Positions 50,999-59,110 of a stretch of DNA of 64,000 bases are shown one piece after another. The stretch's first letter is position 1, and every line of letters starts with the position of its first letter. The stretch is from NCBI GenBank assembly GCA_964514235.1, contig CAZEPV010000006.1:1-64000 (forward strand), in the 5' to 3' direction. The position numbers were made by a program, and so were the translations under genes. Below the pieces are notes generated by a model that was not told where the DNA came from, did no database searches, and was given only the letters and a program-made list of their open reading frames with translations. Source of the stretch: JAAYRQ01 sp035647235 (lineage in GTDB: Bacteria; Bacillota; Syntrophomonadia; Syntrophomonadales; Syntrophomonadaceae).

Positions 50999-51962
50999 CC
51001 TGCACTTGCCTCCTTCTTTGCAACATATCGCAAAAAGCTTCCAGCCTAGTCATAAAACCACCTTCACCCGTATGTTCATCAATAGTCAGTAACATAAAGG
51101 GTTTATTTTTCACTTTTCTTTCAATAATTTCACCAATTAGGGAATCGGGGCCACAACCAAAACAAGCTAAATAGATTATTCCATCCACCTCATTAGTCCC
51201 TTCTGTATATAAAGCACTGCCCACCATTTTACGGCCTAGGGTCCAAAAAACCCGCTTGGGCACTCTTGCTGCATGTTTTTCCACCATGGTCCTGGGTAAA
51301 TATTCAGGAAAAACCACTTTACAACCCAGTTTTCTTAATTTATTAATGATATTTAAACTAAGGGCCTCATCATACAGTGAGTAGCCATGACCTAAAATGC
51401 AGATAGTCAAATCGTGCTCTAGGGGCAAATCAACTTTCTCGCCTTCCCAAATTCTAATAGCTTCGGCCATAGTATAGCCTTGTTTGGTTATAGATCTGCA
51501 TAAATAAAATTCCTGCATAGCCTCTTCTAAAGCATTTTTTATTTGCCTTTTACTTTTATTGAATAACTTTCCTAATTGGAAAGTATCCCTTTTTAGTTTT
51601 TTATCTGATTTACTAAGATCAATAGTAATATCAATTAAAGGTGGTAAATCGGATATAGCTGCTTTAATCATATTAGGTAGTCCCATAAATTTAGGGCAAA
51701 TGTATCCCTTCGCTTCAATACTTACCATGCGGGGTAAAAATATATAATCCACCTGGGCCTGACATAGTTCCAGTACATGCCCATAATGGACTTTAATCGG
51801 ATAACACGCTTCATCAACCGCTAAGCCTAGGCCATCATTTATAATTCTCTGATTAGTCGGTGAGGAAGGAATTACGGTAACATCTAACTGGTTGAAAAAA
51901 GTTTTCCATAAAGGATAATGATAATAATAAAAAAGACTATGTGGAATACCAACCTTCGTCAT
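50970..51962 (-). CDS. Acyl-CoA dehydratase activase-related protein (DUF2229 type), gene B
   Basis: A 330-aa protein: PHSLFYYYHYPLWKTFF at the N-terminus, DEACYPIKVHYGHVLELC, FLPRMVSIEAKGYICPKFMGLPNMIK, ILGHGYSLYDEALSLNI, LACFGCGPDSLIGEIIE and TIDEHTGEGGFMTRLEAF. These are hallmarks of DUF2229. In many clostridia the activase, a second activase and DUF2229 are one protein of about 1400 aa; here the pieces are separate. It starts 6 nt after spoVAF, so it appears co-transcribed with the spoVA genes. Confidence 0.75.
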   Translation of the reverse strand: MTKVGIPHSLFYYYHYPLWKTFFNQLDVTVIPSSPTNQRIINDGLGLAVDEACYPIKVHYGHVLELCQAQVDYIFLPRMVSIEAKGYICPKFMGLPNMIKAAISDLPPLIDITIDLSKSDKKLKRDTFQLGKLFNKSKRQIKNALEEAMQEFYLCRSITKQGYTMAEAIRIWEGEKVDLPLEHDLTICILGHGYSLYDEALSLNIINKLRKLGCKVVFPEYLPRTMVEKHAARVPKRVFWTLGRKMVGSALYTEGTNEVDGIIYLACFGCGPDSLIGEIIERKVKNKPFMLLTIDEHTGEGGFMTRLEAFCDMLQRRRQVQDESNFSAYG

Positions 51963-51967
51963 TTGCC

Positions 51968-53464
51968 TTACCTCCTTCGTTTTAAAGCTGGGGATGGTTG
52001 TCTACTCTTATCTTTAGTTTTTAGGATTTCTGGTCGCACATTTTGAATCGGAACGGGCGATCTGATTAAAATGCTTTTCATAGCCCTATAATCGAAAGGT
52101 ATTAAAGGCCATAAATAGGGGACTCCAAATGATTTGGTAAAGATAAGCAAAACAAGGGATAAGATTACCGTTATTATAAAACCAGGCAAACGGAAGAAAC
52201 CTGTACCCAATAAAATAAATAACCTTACTAAACGGTTGGCCATCGACATTTCATAACTGGGGGTAGAAAATGCCCCTATCGCCACTACTGCGGTATAAAT
52301 AATAACTTCCGGAGCCAGCAAACCTATTTCTACTGCTAATTCCCCTATTAATAAGGCTGCAATAACACCCAAAGCGGTAGCCAGTGGTGAAGGGGTGTGG
52401 ATAGCGGCCATCCTAATTAAATCTAGGCTCAGTTCAGCAATTATAAATTGAATAAATAAGGGTATTTTCCCCACCTTATCTGGGCCAATAAATTTCAATG
52501 AGGCGGGTAATAGCTCTGGATTTAAGGCAACTAGTAACCATAAGGGAGTAATAATAACTGAAGCTATAATGCCTAAAAATCTGACCCACCTTATATATAC
52601 ACCTACTGCTGGATTTTGGCGGTATTCCTCAGCATGTTGTACATGATGAAAGTAAGTTACAGGTGCTATAATCACACTAGGCGAAGTATCCACCATAATT
52701 AAAATATGTCCTTCTAGTAAGTGATTGGCCGCTACATCTGGCCTTTCGGTATATCGTACCTTGGGAAATGGGTTCCATACGCTACCGGGGGTAATCAATT
52801 CTTCGATTGATTTTTCTGCCATAGGAATGGCATCTATTTCGATAGCTTCAATTTTATCTACGATATTTTTGACTAGGTCTGGATTAGTTATGTCCTCGAT
52901 ATAACAAATGCAAACATCACTTTTAGACCTTTTACCCACCCGCAGTAATTTTATTCTTAATTTGGGATCCCTAACCCTTCTGCGAAGTAGAGCAGTATTG
53001 AAGACGATTGTTTCAGTAAAACCATCACGAGAACCCCTAACTATTCGCTCTAATTCTGGTTCTTCAGGTTCCCGACTAGGATAGGTCCTAGCATCAATAA
53101 TAAAAGCCTCATCAATGCCATCAACTATTAAAATAATAGAACCAGATAAAATAAAGTATAGTATTTCATCTATTTCTTTCTCCGTAGCTAGTTCTATATA
53201 AGGTACTTCATCTTTTATTTGCTCTTTTAAATCCTTTAATAAAATACCTTTTCTAGACATTGTGCTTAATGTTTTGATAACGAAAACTAAAACATCATCT
53301 TTAATAAATCCGTCTATACCTAAGAGGGCACATTTCTTATTAATTATTTTAAATTCCCTCAGAACTATATCAAAGCTTTCCCCTTCTCCTAACTCCTGTT
53401 GGAGGAAATCCAAATTTTTTGCATAATCCTTGCTTAGACGAATATTGTCGCTTTTCTTAAACAA
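51968..53464 (-). CDS. spoVAF: Stage V sporulation protein AF / GerA-family
   Basis: A 498-aa GerA-family membrane protein. It has a large N-terminal cytoplasmic part (about 1-280; RREPEEPELERIVRGSRDGF-type segment SREPEEPELERIVRGSRDGF), then about five membrane helices from residue 285 (GIIASVIITPLWLLVALN ... LLGTGFFRLPGFIITV) and a basic tail. SpoVAF assists the SpoVA channel in dipicolinic acid movement during sporulation and germination. It follows spoVAE by 18 nt. Confidence 0.9.
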   Translation of the reverse strand: MFKKSDNIRLSKDYAKNLDFLQQELGEGESFDIVLREFKIINKKCALLGIDGFIKDDVLVFVIKTLSTMSRKGILLKDLKEQIKDEVPYIELATEKEIDEILYFILSGSIILIVDGIDEAFIIDARTYPSREPEEPELERIVRGSRDGFTETIVFNTALLRRRVRDPKLRIKLLRVGKRSKSDVCICYIEDITNPDLVKNIVDKIEAIEIDAIPMAEKSIEELITPGSVWNPFPKVRYTERPDVAANHLLEGHILIMVDTSPSVIIAPVTYFHHVQHAEEYRQNPAVGVYIRWVRFLGIIASVIITPLWLLVALNPELLPASLKFIGPDKVGKIPLFIQFIIAELSLDLIRMAAIHTPSPLATALGVIAALLIGELAVEIGLLAPEVIIYTAVVAIGAFSTPSYEMSMANRLVRLFILLGTGFFRLPGFIITVILSLVLLIFTKSFGVPYLWPLIPFDYRAMKSILIRSPVPIQNVRPEILKTKDKSRQPSPALKRRR

Positions 53465-53482
53465 TAGGATTTCCCCTTCCTT

Positions 53483-53842
53483 CTATCCCTTGGGATTAAA
53501 AATTACCGCCGCTAGATAACCGAATACAATCGCAGCCGTTATACCAGCAGCGGCAGCTTCCACACCACCACTGATGGCTCCCAACAAACCAGCAGTTTCA
53601 ACTGCTTTCAAGGTCCCCTGGGTTAATAAATGCCCAAACCCTGAAAGGGGAATTGTAGCCCCTGCTCCCCCAATATCAACTAAAGGCTGGTATAAGCCCA
53701 AGCCACTCAAAATAGCACCAGAAGTAATATAGCCAACCAAAATATGTCCAGGAGTTATGGCTACCTTAGTCAAATTCATGATTAATTGCCCGATTAAACA
53801 TAAAGCTCCCCCGACTAAAAAAGCATTTAATAATGAACCCAA
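53483..53842 (-). CDS. spoVAE: Stage V sporulation protein AE (SpoVAEb)
   Basis: A 119-aa membrane protein with about four hydrophobic segments (AFLVGGALCLIGQLIMNL, GHILVGYITSGAILSGLGL, GAISGGVEAAAAGITAAIVFGYLAAVIF) and the conserved GGAGATIPLSGFGHLL. It is a subunit of the SpoVA dipicolinic acid channel in the spore inner membrane. It sits between spoVAD and spoVAF in the expected order. Confidence 0.93.
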   Translation of the reverse strand: MGSLLNAFLVGGALCLIGQLIMNLTKVAITPGHILVGYITSGAILSGLGLYQPLVDIGGAGATIPLSGFGHLLTQGTLKAVETAGLLGAISGGVEAAAAGITAAIVFGYLAAVIFNPKG

Positions 53843-53854
53843 AATCTTTCCTCC

Positions 53855-54877
53855 TTACGAGTTTTCAATAGCTACTGCATGGGCTATAGCAGGTATGCTT
53901 TCACCTTGAAAAATTGCAGTGGGACTCATTAAGGCACCAGTTGCCACTAATAAAAGTTTATTTATTTTACCCACATTCATCATATTTAAAAAAGGGCCAC
54001 ATAACATGGCGGCTGCACACCCACAACCACTTCCACCCGCATTAACCCCTTGGCTTTTGTCATAAAGTAAGACCCCACAATCATTATAATTAGGTTTGGG
54101 TACTATTCCTTCCTTGATAAATAATTGCTCAGCAATCCCTTTGCCATAACTAGCCAAATCCCCCGTAACTACTAAATCATAATAATCGGTAGGGCGATTC
54201 ATATCCGCATAATGCTGTTTAATCGTAGCAACTGCAGCAGGTGCCATGGCACTACCCATATTGGCCATATCAGTTTGTCCCATATCAATTACCTTTCCCA
54301 CGGTTGCACAAGTAATGCAAGGACCGATACCTGCTTTTTCTAAAATTACAGCTCCAGCAGCAGTGGCAGTCCATTGGTTAGTAGGGGACGATTGGGTGCC
54401 TTGTTCTACCGGAAAACGAAATTGCCTTTCCGCAGTGTAGTGGTGACTAGAAGCAGCCCCAATTACCCTTTCATAATAATCACCATCCACCAACATAGCC
54501 CCTAGTAAAAGCGATTCTGCCATAGTAGAACAAGCTCCGTACAAACCCAAAAAAGGAATCTGTAACTCCCGAGCTGCATAATTGGAAGAAATAGTCTGGT
54601 TTAATAAATCCCCAGCCAACAATACTTCTACATCTTCAAGACCAATTTGTTTTTTGGAAACTATTAGCTTCACCGTTTCCCTTAAAATCTTGCTTTCCGC
54701 CTTTTCCCAAGTATCCTCTGCAAATAAATAATCAGGTAAAATAAAATCAAAATCCTTTTGCCAAGGCCCTTCCCCTTCTTTAGGACCGACTATAGATGCC
54801 CATGTACTGATTACTGGCGGGGAAGAAAAGGCAACTGATTGCATACCCCTTTTTTTACTAGTCCCCATATTAATCAC
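53855..54877 (-). CDS. spoVAD: Stage V sporulation protein AD
   Basis: A 340-aa thiolase-fold protein that binds dipicolinic acid and is part of the SpoVA channel. Family signatures: LQIPFLGLYGACSTMAE, ASSHHYTAERQFRFP, TGDLASYGKGIAE and NAGGSGCGCAAAMLCG. It is a soluble protein of standard length. It lies 19 nt after spoVAC and 13 nt before spoVAE. Confidence 0.95.
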   Translation of the reverse strand: MINMGTSKKRGMQSVAFSSPPVISTWASIVGPKEGEGPWQKDFDFILPDYLFAEDTWEKAESKILRETVKLIVSKKQIGLEDVEVLLAGDLLNQTISSNYAARELQIPFLGLYGACSTMAESLLLGAMLVDGDYYERVIGAASSHHYTAERQFRFPVEQGTQSSPTNQWTATAAGAVILEKAGIGPCITCATVGKVIDMGQTDMANMGSAMAPAAVATIKQHYADMNRPTDYYDLVVTGDLASYGKGIAEQLFIKEGIVPKPNYNDCGVLLYDKSQGVNAGGSGCGCAAAMLCGPFLNMMNVGKINKLLLVATGALMSPTAIFQGESIPAIAHAVAIENS

Positions 54878-54895
54878 CTTGCTTAAATATAGTAT

Positions 54896-55363
54896 TTAAC
54901 TAGAAATAAAAACCTTAATTAACCCGATTAACATAGCTATTACGAAACCAAAAACTAAGGTAGGCCCAGCTACACTAAAGATTCTAGCCCCTACTCCGAA
55001 AATGTATCCTTCCCTTTTGTATTCTATTGCTGATGCTACTATGGCATTAGCGAATCCTGTAATAGGAACTATTGAGCCAGCACCAGCCTTTTCACCCAAC
55101 TTATCATAAACCCCTATACCAGTAGTCAAGGCGGCCAAAAATATCATGATTACCGAGGTAGCCTTGCGTGCATCGGTAGCGGTTAAACCAGTCACAATAA
55201 GGTAATTTTGAAGAATCTGGGCAATTAAACAAATAAGTCCACCTACTACAAATGCCCAAATACAATCTTGAATTAAAGGACGTTTCGGTTTTACATCCTG
55301 GACTAGGAGATCATATTCCTCTATGGCAATTTTCTTCAAAGCGTCATTTGTGGTCCTGCTCAT
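54896..55363 (-). CDS. spoVAC: Stage V sporulation protein AC
   Basis: A 155-aa membrane protein with about four helices (IWAFVVGGLICLIAQILQNYL etc.) and the family motif AGSIVPITGFANAIVASAIEYKREG. SpoVAC acts as a mechanosensitive channel in spore germination. It is the first gene of the spoVAC-AD-AE-AF group; spoVAA and spoVAB are absent here. The start ATG has GGGGGCTG upstream. Confidence 0.95.
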   Translation of the reverse strand: MSRTTNDALKKIAIEEYDLLVQDVKPKRPLIQDCIWAFVVGGLICLIAQILQNYLIVTGLTATDARKATSVIMIFLAALTTGIGVYDKLGEKAGAGSIVPITGFANAIVASAIEYKREGYIFGVGARIFSVAGPTLVFGFVIAMLIGLIKVFISS

Positions 55364-55385
55364 GTTTCAGCCCCCTCATTTAGGA

Positions 55386-55415
55386 TATTATTAGTTAATA
55401 TCTTTCTATTTATTC
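55386..55415 (-). promoter_or_regulatory. Possible sigma-G-type promoter of the spoVA operon
   Basis: Minus strand GAATA (55415-55411), 16-nt spacer, CTAATAATA (55394-55386), loosely like the sigma-F/G pattern G-x-ATA and CAT-x-x-TA. Known biology (spoVA is sigma-G dependent) supports it, but the match is weak. Confidence 0.3.
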
Positions 55416-55423
55416 TTAAAATA

Positions 55424-55458
55424 AAAACAACACCCCAAAAATTTAAAGGTGTTGTTTT
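55424..55458 (-). terminator. Terminator between dodecin and spoVAC
   Basis: AAAACAACACC / GGTGTTGTTTT, 11 bp with a 13-nt loop, T-rich on both sides. Confidence 0.8.
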
Positions 55459-55480
55459 TTATAAATTTAACTAGAATCCT

Positions 55481-55675
55481 TTATTCCGTATATGCGATAG
55501 AAATGTTCGCTTTATATTCCGTAATTTTGTCATCTTTACAATTGGCGGTCCAATTACATACTTCTACCCCCGTAATATTCCTGTAATCCATAGAAGCTTG
55601 GGCTATTGCAGTATCAACCGCATCCTGCCAAGATCTAGTCGATTCGGCTACTAGCTCTGCTACTTTTACTTGCAT
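55481..55675 (-). CDS. Dodecin family protein
   Basis: A 64-aa dodecin-like protein. The sequence VKVAELVAESTRSWQDAVDTAIAQASMDYRNITGVEV has the family pattern of beta-strand, helix with a W at the flavin site (SWQDAV), and a later beta-strand pair. Dodecins are dodecameric flavin or CoA-binding storage proteins. It lies between sigF and the spoVA operon, with its own terminator. Confidence 0.87.
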   Translation of the reverse strand: MQVKVAELVAESTRSWQDAVDTAIAQASMDYRNITGVEVCNWTANCKDDKITEYKANISIAYTE

Positions 55676-55728
55676 TTAGAAAGCCTCCTTTTTTAATTTA
55701 ATATTATTGTTTGAGGCTAGAAATGTTT

Positions 55729-56457
55729 TTATGCAAGAATGTTTTTTAATTTTAAAATAGCAGCTTTCTCAATTCTAGATATCTGCACCTGTGAAACTCC
55801 CAATTCAGAAGCAATAACCGTTTGAGTTTCGTCTTTAAAAAAACGGCGTAAAATAACTTCCCTTTCCCTATCTTCTAATTTACCCAGGGCTTCTCGTAAA
55901 GCCATTTTCTCTAATATGGAGACATTAGGCTCATCATTAGCCAATCTATCCACCAAAGATAACTGGTCTTTCTCTTCTCCTGGCACTACATCATGTATAT
56001 ATGCTGGGGCCTGACAAGCCTCCATGGCCAAAATTATATCTTCTTTATCAATTTCCAGAAAAATAGCCAATTCCTTTACGGTGGGCTCTCTTCCCAAGTC
56101 CCCCCTTAACCTGTCTTGGGCCCACCTAATTTTCGTATAAGTCTCTTTAAGCCCACGCTGCACCTTAACAATTCCATCATCACGCAAAAACTTCTTTATC
56201 TCCCCTATAATCATGGGAACTGCATAAGTTGAAAACTTTACCTGGAAAGTAAAATCGAATTTATCGATAGCCTTTAATAATCCTATAGAACCGACTTGGA
56301 ACAAATCATCATATTCATAAGAAGTGTTTTTGAATCTTTCTAAAACCATGTATATAAGGCCTAGATTGGCTTCATAGACATCAGCTTTGGCTTGTTCATC
56401 ACCAGATTGGGCTTTAGCTATAAGGTCTTCATTGTTTTGATAACTAGCTGAGGACAA
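55729..56457 (-). CDS. sigF: RNA polymerase sigma-F factor
   Basis: A 242-aa sporulation sigma factor. Region 2 is FKNTSYEYDDLFQVGSIGLLKAIDKFD and VKFSTYAVPMIIGEIKKFLRDDG; region 3 PTVKELAIFLEID; region 4 EREVILRRFFKDETQTVIASELGVSQVQISRIEK. It drives early forespore transcription and is held inactive by SpoIIAB. It lies 13 nt after spoIIAB in the dacF-spoIIA operon. Confidence 0.97.
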   Translation of the reverse strand: MSSASYQNNEDLIAKAQSGDEQAKADVYEANLGLIYMVLERFKNTSYEYDDLFQVGSIGLLKAIDKFDFTFQVKFSTYAVPMIIGEIKKFLRDDGIVKVQRGLKETYTKIRWAQDRLRGDLGREPTVKELAIFLEIDKEDIILAMEACQAPAYIHDVVPGEEKDQLSLVDRLANDEPNVSILEKMALREALGKLEDREREVILRRFFKDETQTVIASELGVSQVQISRIEKAAILKLKNILA

Positions 56458-56470
56458 ATCTAATTCCCCC

Positions 56471-56917
56471 TTACGCCAAAGCTTCTTTACTTATGATTGT
56501 AAAGTTTCTAGTTAATCTCAAGCTTGTCCCCTCATTTGGAATACTAGTAATGTCAAGTTCATCCATAAATGATTTCATAAAGGTGAAGCCTAAACCCATC
56601 CGAGTTGGATCACTAGAAAAGGTCGGCTCCAAAGCCTGGTTTATATCCTCTATGCCAACACCATAATCCTTTATAATTATTTCCAAGCTATTATTATCAT
56701 GGATATAAGCCATAATTACTATTTCACCATGAGGTTGATTACTATAACCATGAATAATAGAGTTAGATACTGCTTCAGATACAACTAGCTTCACTTCCTC
56801 GATATCATCTAGGGTACAATCAAGCTGGGTAGCAAAGGCACCTACACAGGACCTAGCAAAAGCAACATTTTGTGGTAGACTAGCAAACTTAAATTCTACA
56901 AAATTTTTAATACTCAT
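56471..56917 (-). CDS. spoIIAB: Anti-sigma F factor (serine kinase)
   Basis: 148 aa from ATG 56917; the frame is open further upstream, but homologues begin here (MSIKNFVEFKFASLPQN) and GGGGAT lies close. GHKL kinase motifs: EAVSNSIIHGY (N box), DYGVGIEDI (G1) and GLGFTFMKSFMD (G2). It binds sigma-F and phosphorylates SpoIIAA. The strong AAGGAGGTG at about 56943 has no usable start right after it, which is odd. Confidence 0.95.
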   Translation of the reverse strand: MSIKNFVEFKFASLPQNVAFARSCVGAFATQLDCTLDDIEEVKLVVSEAVSNSIIHGYSNQPHGEIVIMAYIHDNNSLEIIIKDYGVGIEDINQALEPTFSSDPTRMGLGFTFMKSFMDELDITSIPNEGTSLRLTRNFTIISKEALA

Positions 56918-56954
56918 CAAATCCCCAGCAGTATAAGCTGGTTTCACCTCCTTC

Positions 56955-57287
56955 TCAAATATTAACAATTTCTTGTTCAGTTCTATACATGGGAACAAGC
57001 TTGTTTATCCCTGAAAAAAATAAAATCTTTTCCACATTGGGTTTTGCTCCAACTATATACATTTTACCATTATCGGCTGATATTTTTTTATATCTGCCAA
57101 TTATCATTCCTAAACCAGAGCTATCAATAAAAGTTACCTTTTCTAGATTAATAATTAAGTTTTTAATACTTCCTCCCTTTAATTTGTCGTCAATCTGATT
57201 CCTAAGTCTATCGGCTATAATTAAATCAAATTCTCCTGCTATTTTAACTATCAATGTATTCCTTACCTGCTTCAACTCCACATCCAC
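56955..57287 (-). CDS. spoIIAA: Anti-sigma F factor antagonist
   Basis: A 110-aa STAS protein. FIDSSGLGMIIGRY carries the serine (about S57) that SpoIIAB phosphorylates. Dephosphorylated SpoIIAA frees sigma-F from SpoIIAB. The start is GTG 57287, 8 nt after GAAGGGG. It is preceded by a sigma-H-like promoter, as in Bacillus spoIIA. Confidence 0.96.
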   Translation of the reverse strand: MDVELKQVRNTLIVKIAGEFDLIIADRLRNQIDDKLKGGSIKNLIINLEKVTFIDSSGLGMIIGRYKKISADNGKMYIVGAKPNVEKILFFSGINKLVPMYRTEQEIVNI

Positions 57288-57319
57288 TGGATCAACCCCT
57301 TCTGCCTTATTCTAAATTA

Positions 57320-57348
57320 ATATTCCACAAAAAAGGGTTACTTCCTTC
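57320..57348 (-). promoter_or_regulatory. Sigma-H-type promoter of spoIIAA-spoIIAB-sigF
   Basis: Minus strand GAAGGAAGT (57348-57340), 11-nt spacer, GTGGAATAT (57328-57320), compared with the sigma-H consensus RNAGGAWWW and RNNGAATWW; one mismatch in the -35. It lies between dacF and spoIIAA, as in Bacillus. Confidence 0.7.
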
Positions 57349-57361
57349 CACTAAATTCCAT

Positions 57362-58519
57362 TTATAATAGATAGGTTTCCGCAAACATCTTCAATATTTC
57401 TTTTATTAAACCACCTTTGGGCACATCATCTTTAGCAATCAAATCAACTTTTTTCTCAATAGCCCCATCCTTGTATAAAATCATTTCCCCAAGCTTTTGT
57501 CCCCCTATAACAGGGGCATCAATATATTCCAGCAGCTTTTTTTCTACACTGATTTCTTTTTCTTCACCTTTTAGAGAGATCACCCCTACATCTTCGGCAG
57601 CCAATACTTCAACTTTATCAGTTACACCCTTGCCTACTTTAACTGCACCACATACATGCCCTCCTACGAAAAATGTTTTAAAGGAATATTTGGCAAAACC
57701 ATAGTTTAATAGTTGCATTGAATCCCTAAAATTACCCCTTTGCTCTGGTGAAGCCATAACTACACATATCAGCCTTAGACCATCCCGCTTGGCGGTAGAA
57801 GTAAGACAAAATTTGGCTGCATCTGTATAACCTGTTTTAAAACCATCTGTCCCCTCATACCACCATAAAAGTTTATTAGTATTATATAACTTGAAATCAC
57901 CCTGTCTTAAACTATATTCCTTTATGGAACTATATTCTAACAATTTAGGATAATTCAAAGCATGGCGTGCCATGATCGCCATATCTGCAGGACAGGAATA
58001 ATGGTTTTCAGCAGTTAACCCATGTGAATTAACGAAATTAGTATTTCTAAGCCCCAGCATTTTTGCTTTTTGGTTCATGCGATTAACAAAATTTTTATGT
58101 GTACCTTCCAAATGCTCTGCTACTGCGACAGAACAATCATTAGCAGAACCTACTGCAATAGCAATAAGCATGTCCTCATAAGTCATTTCTTCCCCAGGTT
58201 CTAGATAAATCTGAGAACCGCCCATTTTCCACGCGTTTTCACTAGTTGTTACTATATCCTTTAAGCCAACTTTACCTTCTTCCAAATCTTCAAAAGCTAA
58301 GATTAAAGTCATTAATTTGGTCATACTCGCTGGAGCTAGTTTTTTGTTTTCATTCTTTGCTAATAAAATCTTACCCGAATCAGCATCCATTAATATATAG
58401 GCATCAGCCTTAACCTCGACTTTATTTTCGTCAGCATTTACTGACGTAATAGGATTTAGCCAGAATATTGATAAAAATGAGATTAGTACCAGCCAGGTAA
58501 TTCCCCTTTTCTTAAACAA
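57362..58519 (-). CDS. dacF: D-alanyl-D-alanine carboxypeptidase DacF
   Basis: A 385-aa class of low-molecular-weight PBP. It has a signal peptide (about 1-29), then SxxK (PASMTKLM, S65/K68), SxN (SANDC) and KTG (FKTGYTD). A C-terminal PBP5-like beta domain and an amphipathic tail (IKEILKMFAETYLL) attach it to the membrane. The start is TTG 58519, 9 nt after GGGGG. In Bacillus dacF heads the spoIIA operon and is forespore-expressed; the same gene order is seen here. Confidence 0.95.
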   Translation of the reverse strand: MFKKRGITWLVLISFLSIFWLNPITSVNADENKVEVKADAYILMDADSGKILLAKNENKKLAPASMTKLMTLILAFEDLEEGKVGLKDIVTTSENAWKMGGSQIYLEPGEEMTYEDMLIAIAVGSANDCSVAVAEHLEGTHKNFVNRMNQKAKMLGLRNTNFVNSHGLTAENHYSCPADMAIMARHALNYPKLLEYSSIKEYSLRQGDFKLYNTNKLLWWYEGTDGFKTGYTDAAKFCLTSTAKRDGLRLICVVMASPEQRGNFRDSMQLLNYGFAKYSFKTFFVGGHVCGAVKVGKGVTDKVEVLAAEDVGVISLKGEEKEISVEKKLLEYIDAPVIGGQKLGEMILYKDGAIEKKVDLIAKDDVPKGGLIKEILKMFAETYLL

Positions 58520-58631
58520 TCTTTTCTACCCCCTTTAAAAAAATACTTGTTAGATTATATTTTATAAAGCGGGGTATTATGTACCTAAATTTATAATATG
58601 AGGAAAGATAAGGTTTAAGATAAGACAAAGC

Positions 58632-58673
58632 AAAAGGGTGGGGGTTAAGCTAGCACATTGCCCCCACCCTTTT
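58632..58673. terminator. Terminator after the small beta-rich protein gene
   Basis: AAAAGGGTGGGGG / CCCCCACCCTTTT, 13 bp with a 16-nt loop; on the minus strand it ends the gene stopping at 58685. Confidence 0.85.
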
Positions 58674-58684
58674 TAGCTTTATAG

Positions 58685-59017
58685 TTATGCGTATTGTATC
58701 CATTCCGAATTTATTATAGTATTACCAGGTAGGTTGCGCCCCCCACTCCTACCCCCTGCCCACAATCTCACACTTGTGCTAGGTGCGGTTACTTGTGCTT
58801 CCCACCTTTCTAGAGTTAATGCAGGTACATCAATAGTAGCGGTAGCATAAGCAGCCAGGGATACACTCTGACTAATCAGTCTCCTTTTAGGGGTAAAGGA
58901 TAAATCATATAGCCTAACCGTAGAGGTTTTTCTTGAAGCAGTGTTGTTTAATACCTCTATCCGTATCGTATCAATCTCGCTACTGCTACTTATGGGCCCA
59001 GTAGTAAAACTAGCCAT
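58685..59017 (-). CDS. Small beta-rich protein of unknown function
   Basis: 110 aa from ATG 59017 (AAAAGGGGGG 5 nt upstream). The sequence is rich in S/T and alternating hydrophobics (IRIEVLNNTASRKTSTVRLYD, ATATIDVPALTLERWEAQVTAP), suggesting a single beta-sandwich, with no signal peptide. Similar short proteins of spore formers are known to me only as hypothetical proteins. It is a single gene, ended by a strong terminator. Confidence 0.6.
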   Translation of the reverse strand: MASFTTGPISSSSEIDTIRIEVLNNTASRKTSTVRLYDLSFTPKRRLISQSVSLAAYATATIDVPALTLERWEAQVTAPSTSVRLWAGGRSGGRNLPGNTIINSEWIQYA

Positions 59018-59110
59018 AAAAGCCCCCCTTTTCATGTGCTAAACCTTCTTACTTTTTAACATATGCAAATTTGGTCTTTTTGGTTAGTTAGAAAATATAA
59101 AAATCTAGAT

